From: Alteromonas sp. BMJM2
Lineage (GTDB): Bacteria; Pseudomonadota; Gammaproteobacteria; Enterobacterales; Alteromonadaceae
Reading direction: 5' to 3'
DNA length: 64,000 bases
Assembly: GCF_027257845.1 (NCBI RefSeq)
Contig: NZ_JAPVOT010000003.1
Location: 308,658-372,657, forward strand
Part shown: piece by piece, positions 1 through 8,937 of the stretch
How the letters are laid out: the number at the start of each line of letters is the position of its first letter
Numbering within the stretch: position 1 is the stretch's first letter
Program-made: the position numbers and the translations under genes
The notes under the pieces: model-generated
The model's input: the letters and a program-made list of their open reading frames with translations, nothing else
The model's database searches: none
Told to the model about the DNA's origin: nothing

Positions 1-138
1 ATGCTGATGTCTGCTTCACAGTCCTTTGAGTCAACAATGATTTTTGTTAGTCACGACCCCTCTCTTCGACAATTTTTTAAGCACCATCTCGCCGTCACAG
101 ACATCTGTCGTTGGGGTGAAGAAGGCTTGTCATGCTAA
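1..138 (+). CDS. ABC transporter ATP-binding protein, C-terminal end only
   Basis: Only the last 45 codons are inside the window; the ATG at base 1 is an internal codon and not a believable start. The reading frame gives MIFVSHDPSLRQFF, which matches the strand preceding the H-loop (switch histidine) of ABC ATPases. The stop codon (136-138) overlaps the ATG of the next gene at 132, so ATPase and permease are translationally coupled. By its partner this is the ATPase of a MacB/LolCDE-type exporter. The call rests on a short stretch plus context. Confidence 0.7.
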   Translation: MLMSASQSFESTMIFVSHDPSLRQFFKHHLAVTDICRWGEEGLSC

Positions 139-1367
139 GAACCGTTGCGTGGCAAAGCCTCAAGAGTCGTAAAAAAACCGTAGTATTGACGTTTCTGTCT
201 TTGCTAGTAAGCATCACAGTATTAATTGCCGTTGAGCATATCCGCTTTGAAGCTAAGCGCAGTTTTAATCGTTCAATTTCAGGCACCGATCTTATCGTTG
301 GCGCGCCAAGCGGCGAGCTAAACTTGTTACTGTATTCAGTGTTTAGATTAGGAAGCCCTACTAATAATATTCAGCTTAGTAGTTACAACATGCTTAAAGA
401 GCATAAAAGCATAGCCTGGACTATACCCATTTCGCTTGGCGATTCGCATCGCGGTTTCAGAGTAATGGGAACCAGCAGCGAGTATTTTACGCATTATCGT
501 TTTGGTGAGGAAGATTCACTTAAGTTTACACACGGTCAACCATTTGAAAGTCTGTTCGATGTCGTTATTGGCTCTGAAGTTGCCCAATCGCTGGGTTATT
601 CGCTAGGCGATAGCATTGTGATTTCTCATGGCATTGGTTCCACGAGTTTTAAAAATCATGAGCACGCACCTTTTGCCATTCGCGGCATTTTAACACCAAC
701 GGGAACACCAGTTGATAAAACTGTCCATGTTAGTCTGGCCGCAATAGAGGCTATTCACCTGCCCCCATCTCAACTTGAGCAAATTGTGGAGCAAGGGCGA
801 ACTGATCTTCTCACCCCGTCTACTATTACCGCGGTTTTAGTTGGACTAGAAAATCGATTTGCTACTTTTACACTACAGCGCCAGCTCAATAATTTTAAAG
901 ATGACCGTTTAATGGCTGTGCTACCCGGGGTAGCAATGACCCAGTTGTGGCAGCTTATGGGCAATATCGAAAACCTATTAAGAGTCACCGCCTTCCTTGT
1001 ACTTCTATCATCCCTATTTGGTCTATCGACGATGTTAATTGCATCTATGAATGAAAGACGGTTAGAAATTGCGGTGTTAAGAACGTTAGGTGCATCACCT
1101 GCAATCATTTTTCAGCTTATTGTTTATGAAGCAATTTTGATTGGTGGACTCGCATTTGGCGCAGCTTGTGCGTTGGTTTCAGTCTCTCTTGCTACTCTCT
1201 CAGACTGGCTTATTCAACATTACGGCCTGTTTTTAAGCGCCAATATATTCTCTTTAGACGTGGCTATATTAGGTGTATGTGTTTTTGTAGCCATTGTACT
1301 TGCAGCCCTTGCCCCAGCCATTGAAGCTTACAAAAATGCCCTTAATACCCAACTTTCACCCAGTTAA
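132..1367 (+). CDS. ABC transporter permease, MacB/FtsX family
   Basis: 411 residues with the usual layout of this family: one N-terminal membrane segment (about residues 15-35), a periplasmic MacB_PCD-like domain (about 40-275, including the typical SGTDLIVGAPSGE stretch), then three C-terminal membrane helices (about 285-400) forming an FtsX domain with the conserved RRLEIAVLRTLGAS segment. It would form the membrane part of an exporter of lipoprotein, peptide or small-molecule type with the ATPase it overlaps. The substrate cannot be told from sequence. A weak inverted repeat (1361-1382) lies at the stop but has no T-run. Confidence 0.85.
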   Translation: MLRTVAWQSLKSRKKTVVLTFLSLLVSITVLIAVEHIRFEAKRSFNRSISGTDLIVGAPSGELNLLLYSVFRLGSPTNNIQLSSYNMLKEHKSIAWTIPISLGDSHRGFRVMGTSSEYFTHYRFGEEDSLKFTHGQPFESLFDVVIGSEVAQSLGYSLGDSIVISHGIGSTSFKNHEHAPFAIRGILTPTGTPVDKTVHVSLAAIEAIHLPPSQLEQIVEQGRTDLLTPSTITAVLVGLENRFATFTLQRQLNNFKDDRLMAVLPGVAMTQLWQLMGNIENLLRVTAFLVLLSSLFGLSTMLIASMNERRLEIAVLRTLGASPAIIFQLIVYEAILIGGLAFGAACALVSVSLATLSDWLIQHYGLFLSANIFSLDVAILGVCVFVAIVLAALAPAIEAYKNALNTQLSPS

Positions 1368-1611
1368 CTAGTAGGGTAACTGTAACGATGTTTTGGCCGA
1401 CAACCACAGAATTATTCTATCGGCATACAAACTGAATTCACCCTGTGATAATCAGGCTTTTTCTTTTTGAGAATCATATTGCAAAACGAGAAACGCAAGG
1501 TAGAGCGCCACTTTGCCAGAAAAGCCTAAGGCACTGAAATTATTTGCTTTATTATTGTGGCATGGATATCGCTATCTCATGTGAAATTTACCGTTTAGAT
1601 GAAAAATTCAT

Positions 1612-2385
1612 ATGACCTTGCGTTCAAAAATATCTATTTTAGCTTTCGTTGCCCTATTAAGCAGTGCCACCAATGCGGCAGTCATACTCACACTTGAATC
1701 GCCAACACTGGCATTAACCTCGGCAAGCCAAAACACGCTACTTGAAGACTTTGACACCGTAGCTAGCAGCGCATTTTTAAATGCGTATACCACGGCGTTT
1801 GGCACCTACTCCACAACGTCCGGTGGTGTGTCTGTTAATAATGCGAATATGTGGGGCGGTGCAGGTGGAAACGGCAAATATCTTTATGTACCAGGCGGCG
1901 GTAGTAGTTTAACCCTCACTTTTAAACAACCTGTAGGCTACTTCGGGTTTTGGTGGAGCGCAGGTGATGATCGCAATAAGCTTTCTATAGAGACCAGCAA
2001 GCAAACTCTTGATTTTACCACCTCTGATATTCTCAGCTCGCCTGCGTTGTCATCTCTTCACTTTGGCAATCCATTTTGGCTAAACCCTGCATCACCGGCT
2101 CAATATGCTGCTAGCTGGCAACCCTTTGCGTTTGTGAATTTATTTGCTGATTCTCAAGTAGACGCGATGAAATCTATCACGTTCTACGGCAGTAACTTTG
2201 AAACCGATAATCATACGGTTAATGCGAGTATTCTCGGCCAAACGGGTTTGACGGTGTCAACGTTAGGCGTTACAACGGTGCCAGCCCCATCAACCATGAG
2301 TATAGGTTTGCTGTCTTTGGCTTTATTTGCCTTTCGCAAAAAGGCGATAACGCTTAAGTCAAAATACCTACAAGAAAATGTTTAA
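1612..2385 (+). CDS. PEP-CTERM-like exported protein
   Basis: 257 residues. A signal peptide (about 1-22, ending TNAA) is followed by a soluble region with no family I recognise, then a C-terminal tripartite tail: VPAPSTMS, a hydrophobic segment (SIGLLSLALFAF) and a basic RKKA cluster. This is the arrangement of PEP-CTERM sorting tails, which are cut by an exosortase, with PAP in place of PEP. The basic cluster is followed by 14 further residues, longer than usual. No exosortase gene is in the window. It stands alone and converges on mobA with one base between stops. Function unknown. Confidence 0.7.
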   Translation: MTLRSKISILAFVALLSSATNAAVILTLESPTLALTSASQNTLLEDFDTVASSAFLNAYTTAFGTYSTTSGGVSVNNANMWGGAGGNGKYLYVPGGGSSLTLTFKQPVGYFGFWWSAGDDRNKLSIETSKQTLDFTTSDILSSPALSSLHFGNPFWLNPASPAQYAASWQPFAFVNLFADSQVDAMKSITFYGSNFETDNHTVNASILGQTGLTVSTLGVTTVPAPSTMSIGLLSLALFAFRKKAITLKSKYLQENV

Positions 2386-2386
2386 T

Positions 2387-3019
2387 TTATAGGTGTTGCA
2401 CTTCAGCTAATTCCGCTGGACTATTTATATTGGCAAATTCTTGTTCATCGCCTCTGTATTTTGCGGCGCTAGCACTAACCGCATGTATAACATTGCGTAC
2501 CGACGGCGAAGGCTTTTGCACAACGAGTTCACTCAGTTTAGTTGAGTTACTTGCCGAGATGGGCACAACCAGCGGTAGGTAGTATTGCGCATAAAAATAG
2601 GCGCGCTCATGTTGTTGAGATAGTTGGATAAGCGTAGTTAGGGTGTTGGGTTGTAAAAAAGGCATATCGAGGGGAATGAATAAAGCATACCCCTTTACAT
2701 CGTTGCGTTTCGTTTGATAGTCATCACTCTCAATACATAGCGAATACGACTTCATTATGAGTTCGCAAATGGCCCGTCCGGGCCCTAACCCTTCAGCGCT
2801 TTCATGAACATCAGCAAAACGACCACCTACTACAACATGGTGGTGTACCTGCGTCTGGCTCATTACATCGCGAGCAGTGTGCAACATGCTACGCCCGGCA
2901 ACGCTGACCGTTGCCTTGTCTGTGCCCATTCTCGAAGAACGTCCACCAGCCAAAATAAAGCCAAGGCATTGCTGCGCCTGCGATATAGCTAATTTTTTGT
3001 CATCCGTTACCGGTGGCAT
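2387..3019 (-). CDS. mobA: Molybdenum cofactor guanylyltransferase MobA
   Basis: 210 residues. The N-terminal LGFILAGGRSSRMGTDKA is the nucleotide-binding signature of MobA, which transfers GMP from GTP to Mo-molybdopterin to make the bis-MGD cofactor. A later FIPLDMPFLQP segment carries the metal/nucleotide-binding Asp. It lies 15 bp after the porin gene on the same strand and close to the nitrate transport genes; NasA in the same locus needs bis-MGD, which explains the placement. Length is normal for the family. Confidence 0.9.
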   Translation of the reverse strand: MPPVTDDKKLAISQAQQCLGFILAGGRSSRMGTDKATVSVAGRSMLHTARDVMSQTQVHHHVVVGGRFADVHESAEGLGPGRAICELIMKSYSLCIESDDYQTKRNDVKGYALFIPLDMPFLQPNTLTTLIQLSQQHERAYFYAQYYLPLVVPISASNSTKLSELVVQKPSPSVRNVIHAVSASAAKYRGDEQEFANINSPAELAEVQHL

Positions 3020-3034
3020 AGCGAATACGCATCC

Positions 3035-4246
3035 TTAAAACTTAGTTGAAACCCACACCCAAACTCGGTCGGTATCTACGCTAAAGTCATCTGCTGAATA
3101 GCTGGCGTATTTAACACCAAGGTTAAATTTTTCGGCCACTTTGGTCGTGTATAACAGGTTTATTTCACTGCCTAAATCATCAATTGCTACAGATGCTTCA
3201 TCGGCATCGAACTGATGGTAAATGGCGGTCCATTTCCCTCCTGCAAACTTAGCTGAAATAGTCGCCGACAGGTCTTTTAACCCTTGCGCAGGTGTACCTA
3301 AGAATTGATCTGACCAACCGTTGAATTTATGCAAAGTGGCTAAGGGCGTGGCAAACCCATAGTTACCCTCATCAGAACCTAGTACTTCATAGCCTAGCTT
3401 TGCGGTTATGCCTGACACTACTGCACCGGCTTCTAACAATAGATAGTTGGCATCGAAGTCGTTAGTTGCATTTTCAGCGCTTTGCGTAGCAACTTCTGCG
3501 GTATATAGCCATTTAGCAGAATCGGTTGCATACGAGCCCGCATAACGAATACCGTAGGTATCTAATGCATTGTCGGTATCGTTATCTATTTCAAGTAAAT
3601 ACGCATAGGCGGTTAATTTACCTATGTTGTTGCTGTAGCTAACATTAAGAAAATGGTCCTTTGAATCAAAGTCTGCGGCTTCTGCAAAGATACGATTTCG
3701 CTGATTAACATAAGCATAGAAAGCGTTAATGTTATCGCTCACTTTATAGTTAACAGATATACCATCGAAGGTTTGACGGTCTTGACGCCAGGCCACGCTG
3801 CCAATAAATCTATGCGTATCAAGCGCGATAACCTGCCGCCCTGCTTTTACTTTGATGTTGTCACTTCTGTATTGAATATAGGCTTGATCAAGCTCGGTGG
3901 TTTCGGGGTCTGCAATCACAGAATATTCACCAACATTATAACCTGTTGGACCGACGGTATAGTCACCCTGCCCGAGTACTATTCTGCTGTCTTCCATTTC
4001 CACTTTAAACGAGAAGCCGTTGTACTCTCCCGATTCAATACCAGCAAAAGTACGCAACGTTAATGCATTGGCGTCACTTAGCGCATTATCTTGAGACGCA
4101 CCCTCATAACGTAAGTAAAAGTCTGCACTTGCTTTGATGTCTGACAGCGCTTCATACCAGTCTGCCGCATGAGCAATTGGCGCTAACGCCATTGCAATTC
4201 CAATGGAGAGTACCGCCTGATTACCTATTTTTGCTGCAATTTTCAT
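3035..4246 (-). CDS. Outer-membrane porin of the alginate-export type
   Basis: 403 residues with a clear signal peptide (about 1-27, cut after AHA), then a chain of alternating amphipathic strands ending in an aromatic C-terminal residue (VWVWVSTKF), as expected of an outer-membrane beta-barrel. The early segment DFYLRYEGASQ and later TYGIRYAG resemble the alginate_exp porin family. It is 91 bp downstream of the transporter ATPase gene on the same strand, so it probably supplies outer-membrane passage for nitrate. That substrate is inferred from position only. Confidence 0.75.
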   Translation of the reverse strand: MKIAAKIGNQAVLSIGIAMALAPIAHAADWYEALSDIKASADFYLRYEGASQDNALSDANALTLRTFAGIESGEYNGFSFKVEMEDSRIVLGQGDYTVGPTGYNVGEYSVIADPETTELDQAYIQYRSDNIKVKAGRQVIALDTHRFIGSVAWRQDRQTFDGISVNYKVSDNINAFYAYVNQRNRIFAEAADFDSKDHFLNVSYSNNIGKLTAYAYLLEIDNDTDNALDTYGIRYAGSYATDSAKWLYTAEVATQSAENATNDFDANYLLLEAGAVVSGITAKLGYEVLGSDEGNYGFATPLATLHKFNGWSDQFLGTPAQGLKDLSATISAKFAGGKWTAIYHQFDADEASVAIDDLGSEINLLYTTKVAEKFNLGVKYASYSADDFSVDTDRVWVWVSTKF

Positions 4247-4337
4247 AGTGAATTCCTAAATTGAGTGTGAGAAAACCTGACCCGGCCTCAAAGAGTCGAG
4301 CTAACTTATTGTTTTTATTATTTGTTGCTATTAAGTG

Positions 4338-5186
4338 CTATGCAGCGTCGCTATTTTTTGCTGCGTTCTTTTGCTTTGTTTTTTTGTAATTTGAAACTGG
4401 CTCAACTTTTTTTTGCTTTTCATACAAAAAGGTAAGTACCTCATGCCGGTAATGGTTGTATTCTGGATTGTCCGCCAGTGCTAAACGGTCTCGAGGGCGA
4501 GGTAGATTTACCTCAAGAACTTCGCCAATAGTGGCCGACGGCCCATTTGTCATCATCACGATACGGTCAGAAAGCAACACGGCTTCATCCACATCATGCG
4601 TGATCATGATAACCGTGTTACCAAGTTCGGCATGAATATCCATTAATGAGTCTTGTAAGTGCGCCCGGGTAAGTGCATCTAGCGCGCCGAAGGGCTCGTC
4701 CATCAGCAATACTTTTGGCTCCATGGCTAGGGCACGAGCAATGCCCACCCGCTGTTTCATGCCTCCCGAAATTTCTGACGGAAGCTTATCAAGCGCGTGA
4801 GTCATATGAACTAGCTCAAGGTTATGCAAAATCCAATCGCGGATCTCTTTTTTTGATTTACCCTTCTGCGTTTGTTTAACCGCGAGTTCCACGTTTTTAT
4901 ACACAGATAGCCACGGCAGCAGCGAATGATTTTGAAACACAACAGCACGTTCTGGCCCAGGCTCTTTTACCTCGCTGCCATCTAAAATAACGCCGCCATT
5001 CGTAGCCTGATGTAGGCCTGCAACAATGTTTAATACTGTTGACTTGCCGCATCCCGAATGACCGATTAGAGAAATAAACTCGCCTTTTCTTATTTTCAGA
5101 TTTACATCGGTCAGTGCGGTAAACGGTCCTTTAGGAGTGGGGAAATCAATACCCACTTGCGATAGCTCTAAATGTTTGTTTTGCAT
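4338..5186 (-). CDS. nrtD: Nitrate/nitrite ABC transporter ATP-binding protein
   Basis: 282 residues. Walker A is GHSGCGKST (about residues 42-50), the signature motif appears as SGGMKQRVGIARAL, Walker B as VLLMDEPFGALD, and the H-loop follows in MITHDVDEAV. It belongs to the nitrate/sulfonate/taurine ATPase group and has the short form, without the NrtA-like C-terminal domain of cyanobacterial NrtC, hence NrtD/NasD. It is third in the nrtA-nrtB-ATPase operon, 29 bp after nrtB. The C-terminus is lysine-rich. Confidence 0.88.
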   Translation of the reverse strand: MQNKHLELSQVGIDFPTPKGPFTALTDVNLKIRKGEFISLIGHSGCGKSTVLNIVAGLHQATNGGVILDGSEVKEPGPERAVVFQNHSLLPWLSVYKNVELAVKQTQKGKSKKEIRDWILHNLELVHMTHALDKLPSEISGGMKQRVGIARALAMEPKVLLMDEPFGALDALTRAHLQDSLMDIHAELGNTVIMITHDVDEAVLLSDRIVMMTNGPSATIGEVLEVNLPRPRDRLALADNPEYNHYRHEVLTFLYEKQKKVEPVSNYKKTKQKNAAKNSDAA

Positions 5187-5215
5187 AATTTATTCCTCTT
5201 CTAAGCGTTGCTAAC

Positions 5216-6208
5216 TTATCGCAACACCGCGTTTTTATCCCAGCTTGCGAAGCGCTGAACGGCTAACATCAAACGATCGAGCATGAAACCAATAATACCG
5301 ATGGTAATAACTGCCACCATAATTCTGGCTAACGATTCAGAACTACCATTTTGAAATTCATCCCACACAAACTTACCCAACCCAGGGTTTTGAGCCAGCA
5401 TTTCAGCAGCGATCAGCACCATCCAGCCAATGCCTAGTGACAAGCGCAAGCCCGTAAATATCATTGGAATAGAAGCTGGCAGCACAATTTTTTGTACATG
5501 CTTTAAAGGCGTTAATCGCAAAACTTTGCTCACGTTAACTAAGTCTGCATCGATATTTGAAACACCTACTGCCGTATTCACCAACGTTGGCCATAAGCAG
5601 CACAAAGACACGGTAACTGCCGAGGTGATAAACGATTTCGAAAACACGGGGTCGTTGCTGACATAAAGGGCACTAACTACCATTGTTACCAACGGTAACC
5701 AGGCCAAGGGAGAAACTGGTTTAAATATTTGAATAAGCGGATTCATCGCAGCGTAAGCAGATTTACTGAGGCCGCACAAAATACCTGCCGGCACCGCTAT
5801 AATGCTAGCAATAAAAAAGCCCACCATGACCGTGTATAAGCTAGTCCAAATTTGATCGAAAAACGTGGGCGCGCCAGTAAACTCGCGAATTTTAGGCACG
5901 TAGCTTTCATCTTGCGCTACGCGCTGGGCATTTCGCACCTCTTGACGTTCGTAAAAGGCCGCGGCTTTATCTCGCTGCGCATTGTGCTCGTTCACCAGCA
6001 CAATACTCTGCTCCCATACCTGTGCCGGCCCTGGAAATTGCCCTAGCGACGTATCAATAGATTTTGAAACGCCATTCCACACGGCTAAAAATAATAGAAT
6101 ACCGACGAGTGGCATGAGCAATTTAGGTAGCATTGAAACAAGGCTCGTTATCCTGCTTTTCCCGTCTAGCTGGCCAATTTGGCTTACCGCCTGTACCGAT
6201 TTACTCAT
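5216..6208 (-). CDS. nrtB: Nitrate ABC transporter permease
   Basis: 330 residues. One N-terminal helix (about 28-47) is followed by a hydrophilic stretch rich in Arg, Gln and Glu (about 70-115), then a BPD_transp_1 core of about five helices. The EAA loop that docks the ATPase is present around LVNVSKVLRLTPLKHVQKIVLPASIP (read as the loop at about residues 225-250). It is the inner-membrane channel of the NrtABD/NasFED nitrate importer. It lies between nrtA (32 bp upstream) and the ATPase gene. Confidence 0.88.
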   Translation of the reverse strand: MSKSVQAVSQIGQLDGKSRITSLVSMLPKLLMPLVGILLFLAVWNGVSKSIDTSLGQFPGPAQVWEQSIVLVNEHNAQRDKAAAFYERQEVRNAQRVAQDESYVPKIREFTGAPTFFDQIWTSLYTVMVGFFIASIIAVPAGILCGLSKSAYAAMNPLIQIFKPVSPLAWLPLVTMVVSALYVSNDPVFSKSFITSAVTVSLCCLWPTLVNTAVGVSNIDADLVNVSKVLRLTPLKHVQKIVLPASIPMIFTGLRLSLGIGWMVLIAAEMLAQNPGLGKFVWDEFQNGSSESLARIMVAVITIGIIGFMLDRLMLAVQRFASWDKNAVLR

Positions 6209-6240
6209 GATTATGTCTCTATATGCCTAGTTCGACACGG

Positions 6241-7644
6241 TTAAAGTACCGTGTCGCCTTTAAGTCCAATTGAAAATTGCTCGAGATAACCGTTTGGCTT
6301 TGTTCCGTCAAACGTTACATTGTCGATAAATTCAGTTTGCGGCGGTTTAAAACCAGTCTCAGAAGCAAAGTCGGGGAAGTCTGACGCTTTGGCTAGTCCA
6401 TCCTTGATAAGTGCTTGTGCAGCCTTGGTGTAAATATCAGGGCGATAGACATTTTTGGCAGTGTCTAAATACCAATTGTCAGATTTAGGCTCAGAAATTT
6501 GGCCCCAACGACGCATTTGTGTGAGGTACCAAATAGCATCGCTGTAGTAGGGGTAGGTGGCGTTGTGACGGAAAAATACGTTGAAGTCAGGTATATCGCG
6601 CTTATCGCCTTTTTCGTATTCGAAAGTGCCAGTCATACTGTTGGCAATAACCTCTTCATCGGCGCCTACATAGCTGCTTTTCGCGAGCATTTTTACGGCT
6701 TCAGGACGGTTGGCATTATTGTTGGCATCAAGCCACATAGCAGCACGAATCATCGCTTTTACCACACGAATGTGCGTGTTTGGGTTTTCTTCAGCCCACT
6801 GACTGCTCACACCGAATACTTTTTCTGGGTTGTTTTTCCAAATTTCATAATCGGTGATCACCGGTACACCAATGTCTTTAAATACCGCCTGCTGGTTCCA
6901 AGGTTCACCTACGCAGTAACCGTTAATGGTGCCAGCTTCCATTGTGGCAGGCATTTGAGGTGGTGGCGTTACAGATAGCAATGCTTGGGCATCGATTTGA
7001 CCTGAGGTATCCCCTTTGTGCGGTGCGTAATACCCTGGATGAACGCCCCCTGCGGCTAGCCAATAGCGAAGTTCATAGTTATGCGTAGAAACCGGAAACA
7101 CCATGCCCATTTTAAATGGTTTACCCGCTTCTTTATAATTGTCTACAACAGGTTTTAGATAATCAGCTTTGATAGGGTGAACAGGCTTCCCATCTTCATG
7201 AGGAATAGCCTTTTTCATCTCGGCCCATACATCGTTTGACACAGTAATGCCGTTGCCGTTTAAGTCCATGCTAAATGCAGTAACAATATGCGACTGCGTA
7301 CCATAACCAATGGTGGCACCTAGTGGTTGCCCGGCTAACATATGCGCACCATCAAGCTGTCCGTCTATCACTCTGTCTAGCAGAACCTTCCAGTTTGCTT
7401 GCGCTTCCAATGTGACATACAGGCCTTCGTCTTCGAAGTATCCTTTCTCGTACGCTACTGCCAGTGGCGCCATATCGGTTAGCTTAATAAATCCAAATTT
7501 AAGTTCTTCTTTTTCTGGCCATCCAAGTTCTTGCGCGCTGACTGCAGTAACAGAGGTCAACAGCGATACTGAAAATAATGCAGCGACTAGAGAGAGTGAG
7601 CCAGCTGGGTTTCTACGTTTCTTATTTGCAATGATTGATAACAT
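6241..7644 (-). CDS. nrtA: Periplasmic nitrate-binding protein NrtA
   Basis: 467 residues, typical of NrtA/NasF. A positively charged start (NKKRR) and hydrophobic stretch end in VSA-QE, a Sec signal peptide. The mature part begins with [21 protein letters not shown], the family's opening fold; ATIGYG and [13 protein letters not shown] are pocket segments seen in nitrate-binding members. It is the first gene of the transporter operon, preceded at 7661-7720 by the NasR-type leader and at 7866-7882 by a sigma54-like promoter. A purine-rich ribosome site (AAAGGAAAG) directly precedes the ATG. Confidence 0.9.
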   Translation of the reverse strand: MLSIIANKKRRNPAGSLSLVAALFSVSLLTSVTAVSAQELGWPEKEELKFGFIKLTDMAPLAVAYEKGYFEDEGLYVTLEAQANWKVLLDRVIDGQLDGAHMLAGQPLGATIGYGTQSHIVTAFSMDLNGNGITVSNDVWAEMKKAIPHEDGKPVHPIKADYLKPVVDNYKEAGKPFKMGMVFPVSTHNYELRYWLAAGGVHPGYYAPHKGDTSGQIDAQALLSVTPPPQMPATMEAGTINGYCVGEPWNQQAVFKDIGVPVITDYEIWKNNPEKVFGVSSQWAEENPNTHIRVVKAMIRAAMWLDANNNANRPEAVKMLAKSSYVGADEEVIANSMTGTFEYEKGDKRDIPDFNVFFRHNATYPYYSDAIWYLTQMRRWGQISEPKSDNWYLDTAKNVYRPDIYTKAAQALIKDGLAKASDFPDFASETGFKPPQTEFIDNVTFDGTKPNGYLEQFSIGLKGDTVL

Positions 7645-7660
7645 TTACTTTCCTTTAGCC

Positions 7661-7720
7661 AAAAAAAAACCCACCCGCTATGGATAACCGTGTTATCAAT
7701 AGCGGGTAGGCTTCGTTGCC
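7661..7720 (-). promoter_or_regulatory. NasR-type antitermination leader A (nrtABD operon)
   Basis: On the minus strand the sequence GGCAACGAAGCC (7709-7720) can form a three-pair stem with hexaloop AACGAA. The loop has A at position 1 and G at position 4, the hallmark of ANTAR-protein RNA targets. It overlaps the 5' arm of a long terminator hairpin (7670-7710; outer 12-pair stem around CCCGCTAT/ATAGCGGG, inner stem GATAAC/GTTATC) followed by nine T residues (7661-7669), 16 bp before the nrtA start. ANTAR binding should favour the hexaloop and prevent termination. The exact 12-mer recurs in leader B. Confidence 0.85.
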
Positions 7721-7865
7721 GAATGTTTTGTTACTATGACGAAGTAGCAAAACACTAAATTTTGTTTGAAAGCTCGTTTTAATAAAAACACGTACTGTGG
7801 TTGAGCTTTCTGTGTATGACAAAGGTGAATCAAACACCCTCAACAACACGACTTACCTTATACTA

Positions 7866-7882
7866 TTCACGTTTAGTGCCAA
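7866..7882 (-). promoter_or_regulatory. Sigma54-like promoter of nrtABD
   Basis: On the minus strand the site reads TTGGCAC-TAAAC-GTGAA. The -24 element matches the sigma54 consensus; the -12 element keeps TG but lacks the usual GC. The spacing equals that of two other copies in the locus. A start about 12 bases downstream would give a leader of about 210 nt. An inverted repeat GTGCA-N5-TGCAC at 7956-7970 lies about 85 bp upstream and could be an activator site; that is speculative. Confidence 0.6.
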
Positions 7883-8037
7883 AAAAATAAAGCTCTATTT
7901 TTCATACCCTTAGCTTAATAACTTCTTTTTACACTTGTTGATATGACTGAATGTAGTGCATTTGCTGCACAATAATCATACATTACTATTGTATTCTCAA
8001 CGCCAGGTGATGGGGCTTCGAGCTAACAATACCTCTA

Positions 8038-8937
8038 CTACTTTACTGCGCTCTCGTTCATTAACTCTGCCGACACATATTGTCGCGCCGTTACCACCTC
8101 ACCAATAATTACCAGTGCAGGACCCGCAACTACCGCATCAAGAACTCGTTGATAAATAGTGGCTATTGTACCGGTGACCACTTGCTGCTCAGGGCAACAC
8201 GCATTTTCTATTACAGCGACAGGCATTGCACTATCTATACCTTCGTTGATAAGCTTTTCAGATAGCTGCTGCAACCGCTTAAGCCCCATGTAAATAACGG
8301 TTGTTTCATGTTTTGCACTGCTGGCAATAGCGGCCCAATCGGCCTGTTTTTCTGGGTTTTGAAATTGCGCGGTCATAAATTTTACCGACTGAGCAAATCG
8401 TCTATCGGTAAGGGGAATACCCGTATAGGCAGAGGCGCCAGAGGCCGCCGTAATGCCAGGCACAATGGCAAACTTGATACCCGCATTGTGAAGCGCTGTT
8501 GTTTCTTCACTCGTACGCGCAAAAATGGCAGGGTCGCCGCCTTTAAGTCGCACTACTCGCTTGCCTTCAAGGCCAAGTTCAACCAATCGCTGGCAAATCA
8601 TAGCTTGCGGCATGCTGTGTTTACCGCACCGCTTACCCACAAACTCTTTACTGATATGCCGCGGTATACAGTCTAATACTGACTGGCTAACCAACCAATC
8701 AAACAATACCACATCGGCAGTTTGTAAAAGGCGGTGCGCTTTAAGGGTTAAAAGCTCGGCGTCACCGGGTCCGGCACCAACGATAAACACCTCGCCCTCG
8801 GCCATATTTTTTCTACCATTTCGCGTACTAGGTGGCGTAGTCGAGTCAATACGTGTATCGCGGTTAACAAACGCGTTTTGAATACGAAATAGGGCGCTAT
8901 GTAAAGCACCAGAGAAAGCATGTAATCGAGCGTTCAT
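8038..8937 (-). CDS. cobA: Uroporphyrinogen-III C-methyltransferase (SUMT)
   Basis: 299 residues. The SAM-binding signature FIVGAGPGDAELLTLKA begins near residue 51, followed by VRLKGGDPAIFAR and VVPGITAASGA, all characteristic of CobA/SUMT. It makes precorrin-2 for siroheme, the cofactor of NirB. About 44 residues precede the conserved start MAEGEVFIVG. However, the upstream ATG overlaps the nasA stop as ATGA (8934-8937), suggesting coupling, so the long form is kept; the internal Met at about residue 45 is the alternative. Last gene of the nirB-nirD-nasA-cobA operon. Confidence 0.9.
   Translation of the reverse strand: MNARLHAFSGALHSALFRIQNAFVNRDTRIDSTTPPSTRNGRKNMAEGEVFIVGAGPGDAELLTLKAHRLLQTADVVLFDWLVSQSVLDCIPRHISKEFVGKRCGKHSMPQAMICQRLVELGLEGKRVVRLKGGDPAIFARTSEETTALHNAGIKFAIVPGITAASGASAYTGIPLTDRRFAQSVKFMTAQFQNPEKQADWAAIASSAKHETTVIYMGLKRLQQLSEKLINEGIDSAMPVAVIENACCPEQQVVTGTIATIYQRVLDAVVAGPALVIIGEVVTARQYVSAELMNESAVK

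Larger units (their letters stand above)
7645..8037. other. Intergenic region carrying the nrtA promoter and leader
   Basis: This 393-bp gap lies between cobA and nrtA. It holds leader A (7661-7720), a further inverted repeat on the minus strand (GTTTTG ... CAAAAC, about 7725-7753, which could be the second ANTAR stem) and the sigma54-like element (7866-7882). Bases 7890-8037 are AT-rich and show no gene. A 64-codon open frame on the minus strand here passes straight through the promoter and leader and is not considered real. Confidence 0.7.

Noticed and set aside
7655..7849. Open frame of 64 codons on the minus strand upstream of nrtA
   Set aside because: It spans the leader hairpin and has no recognisable sequence or ribosome site.
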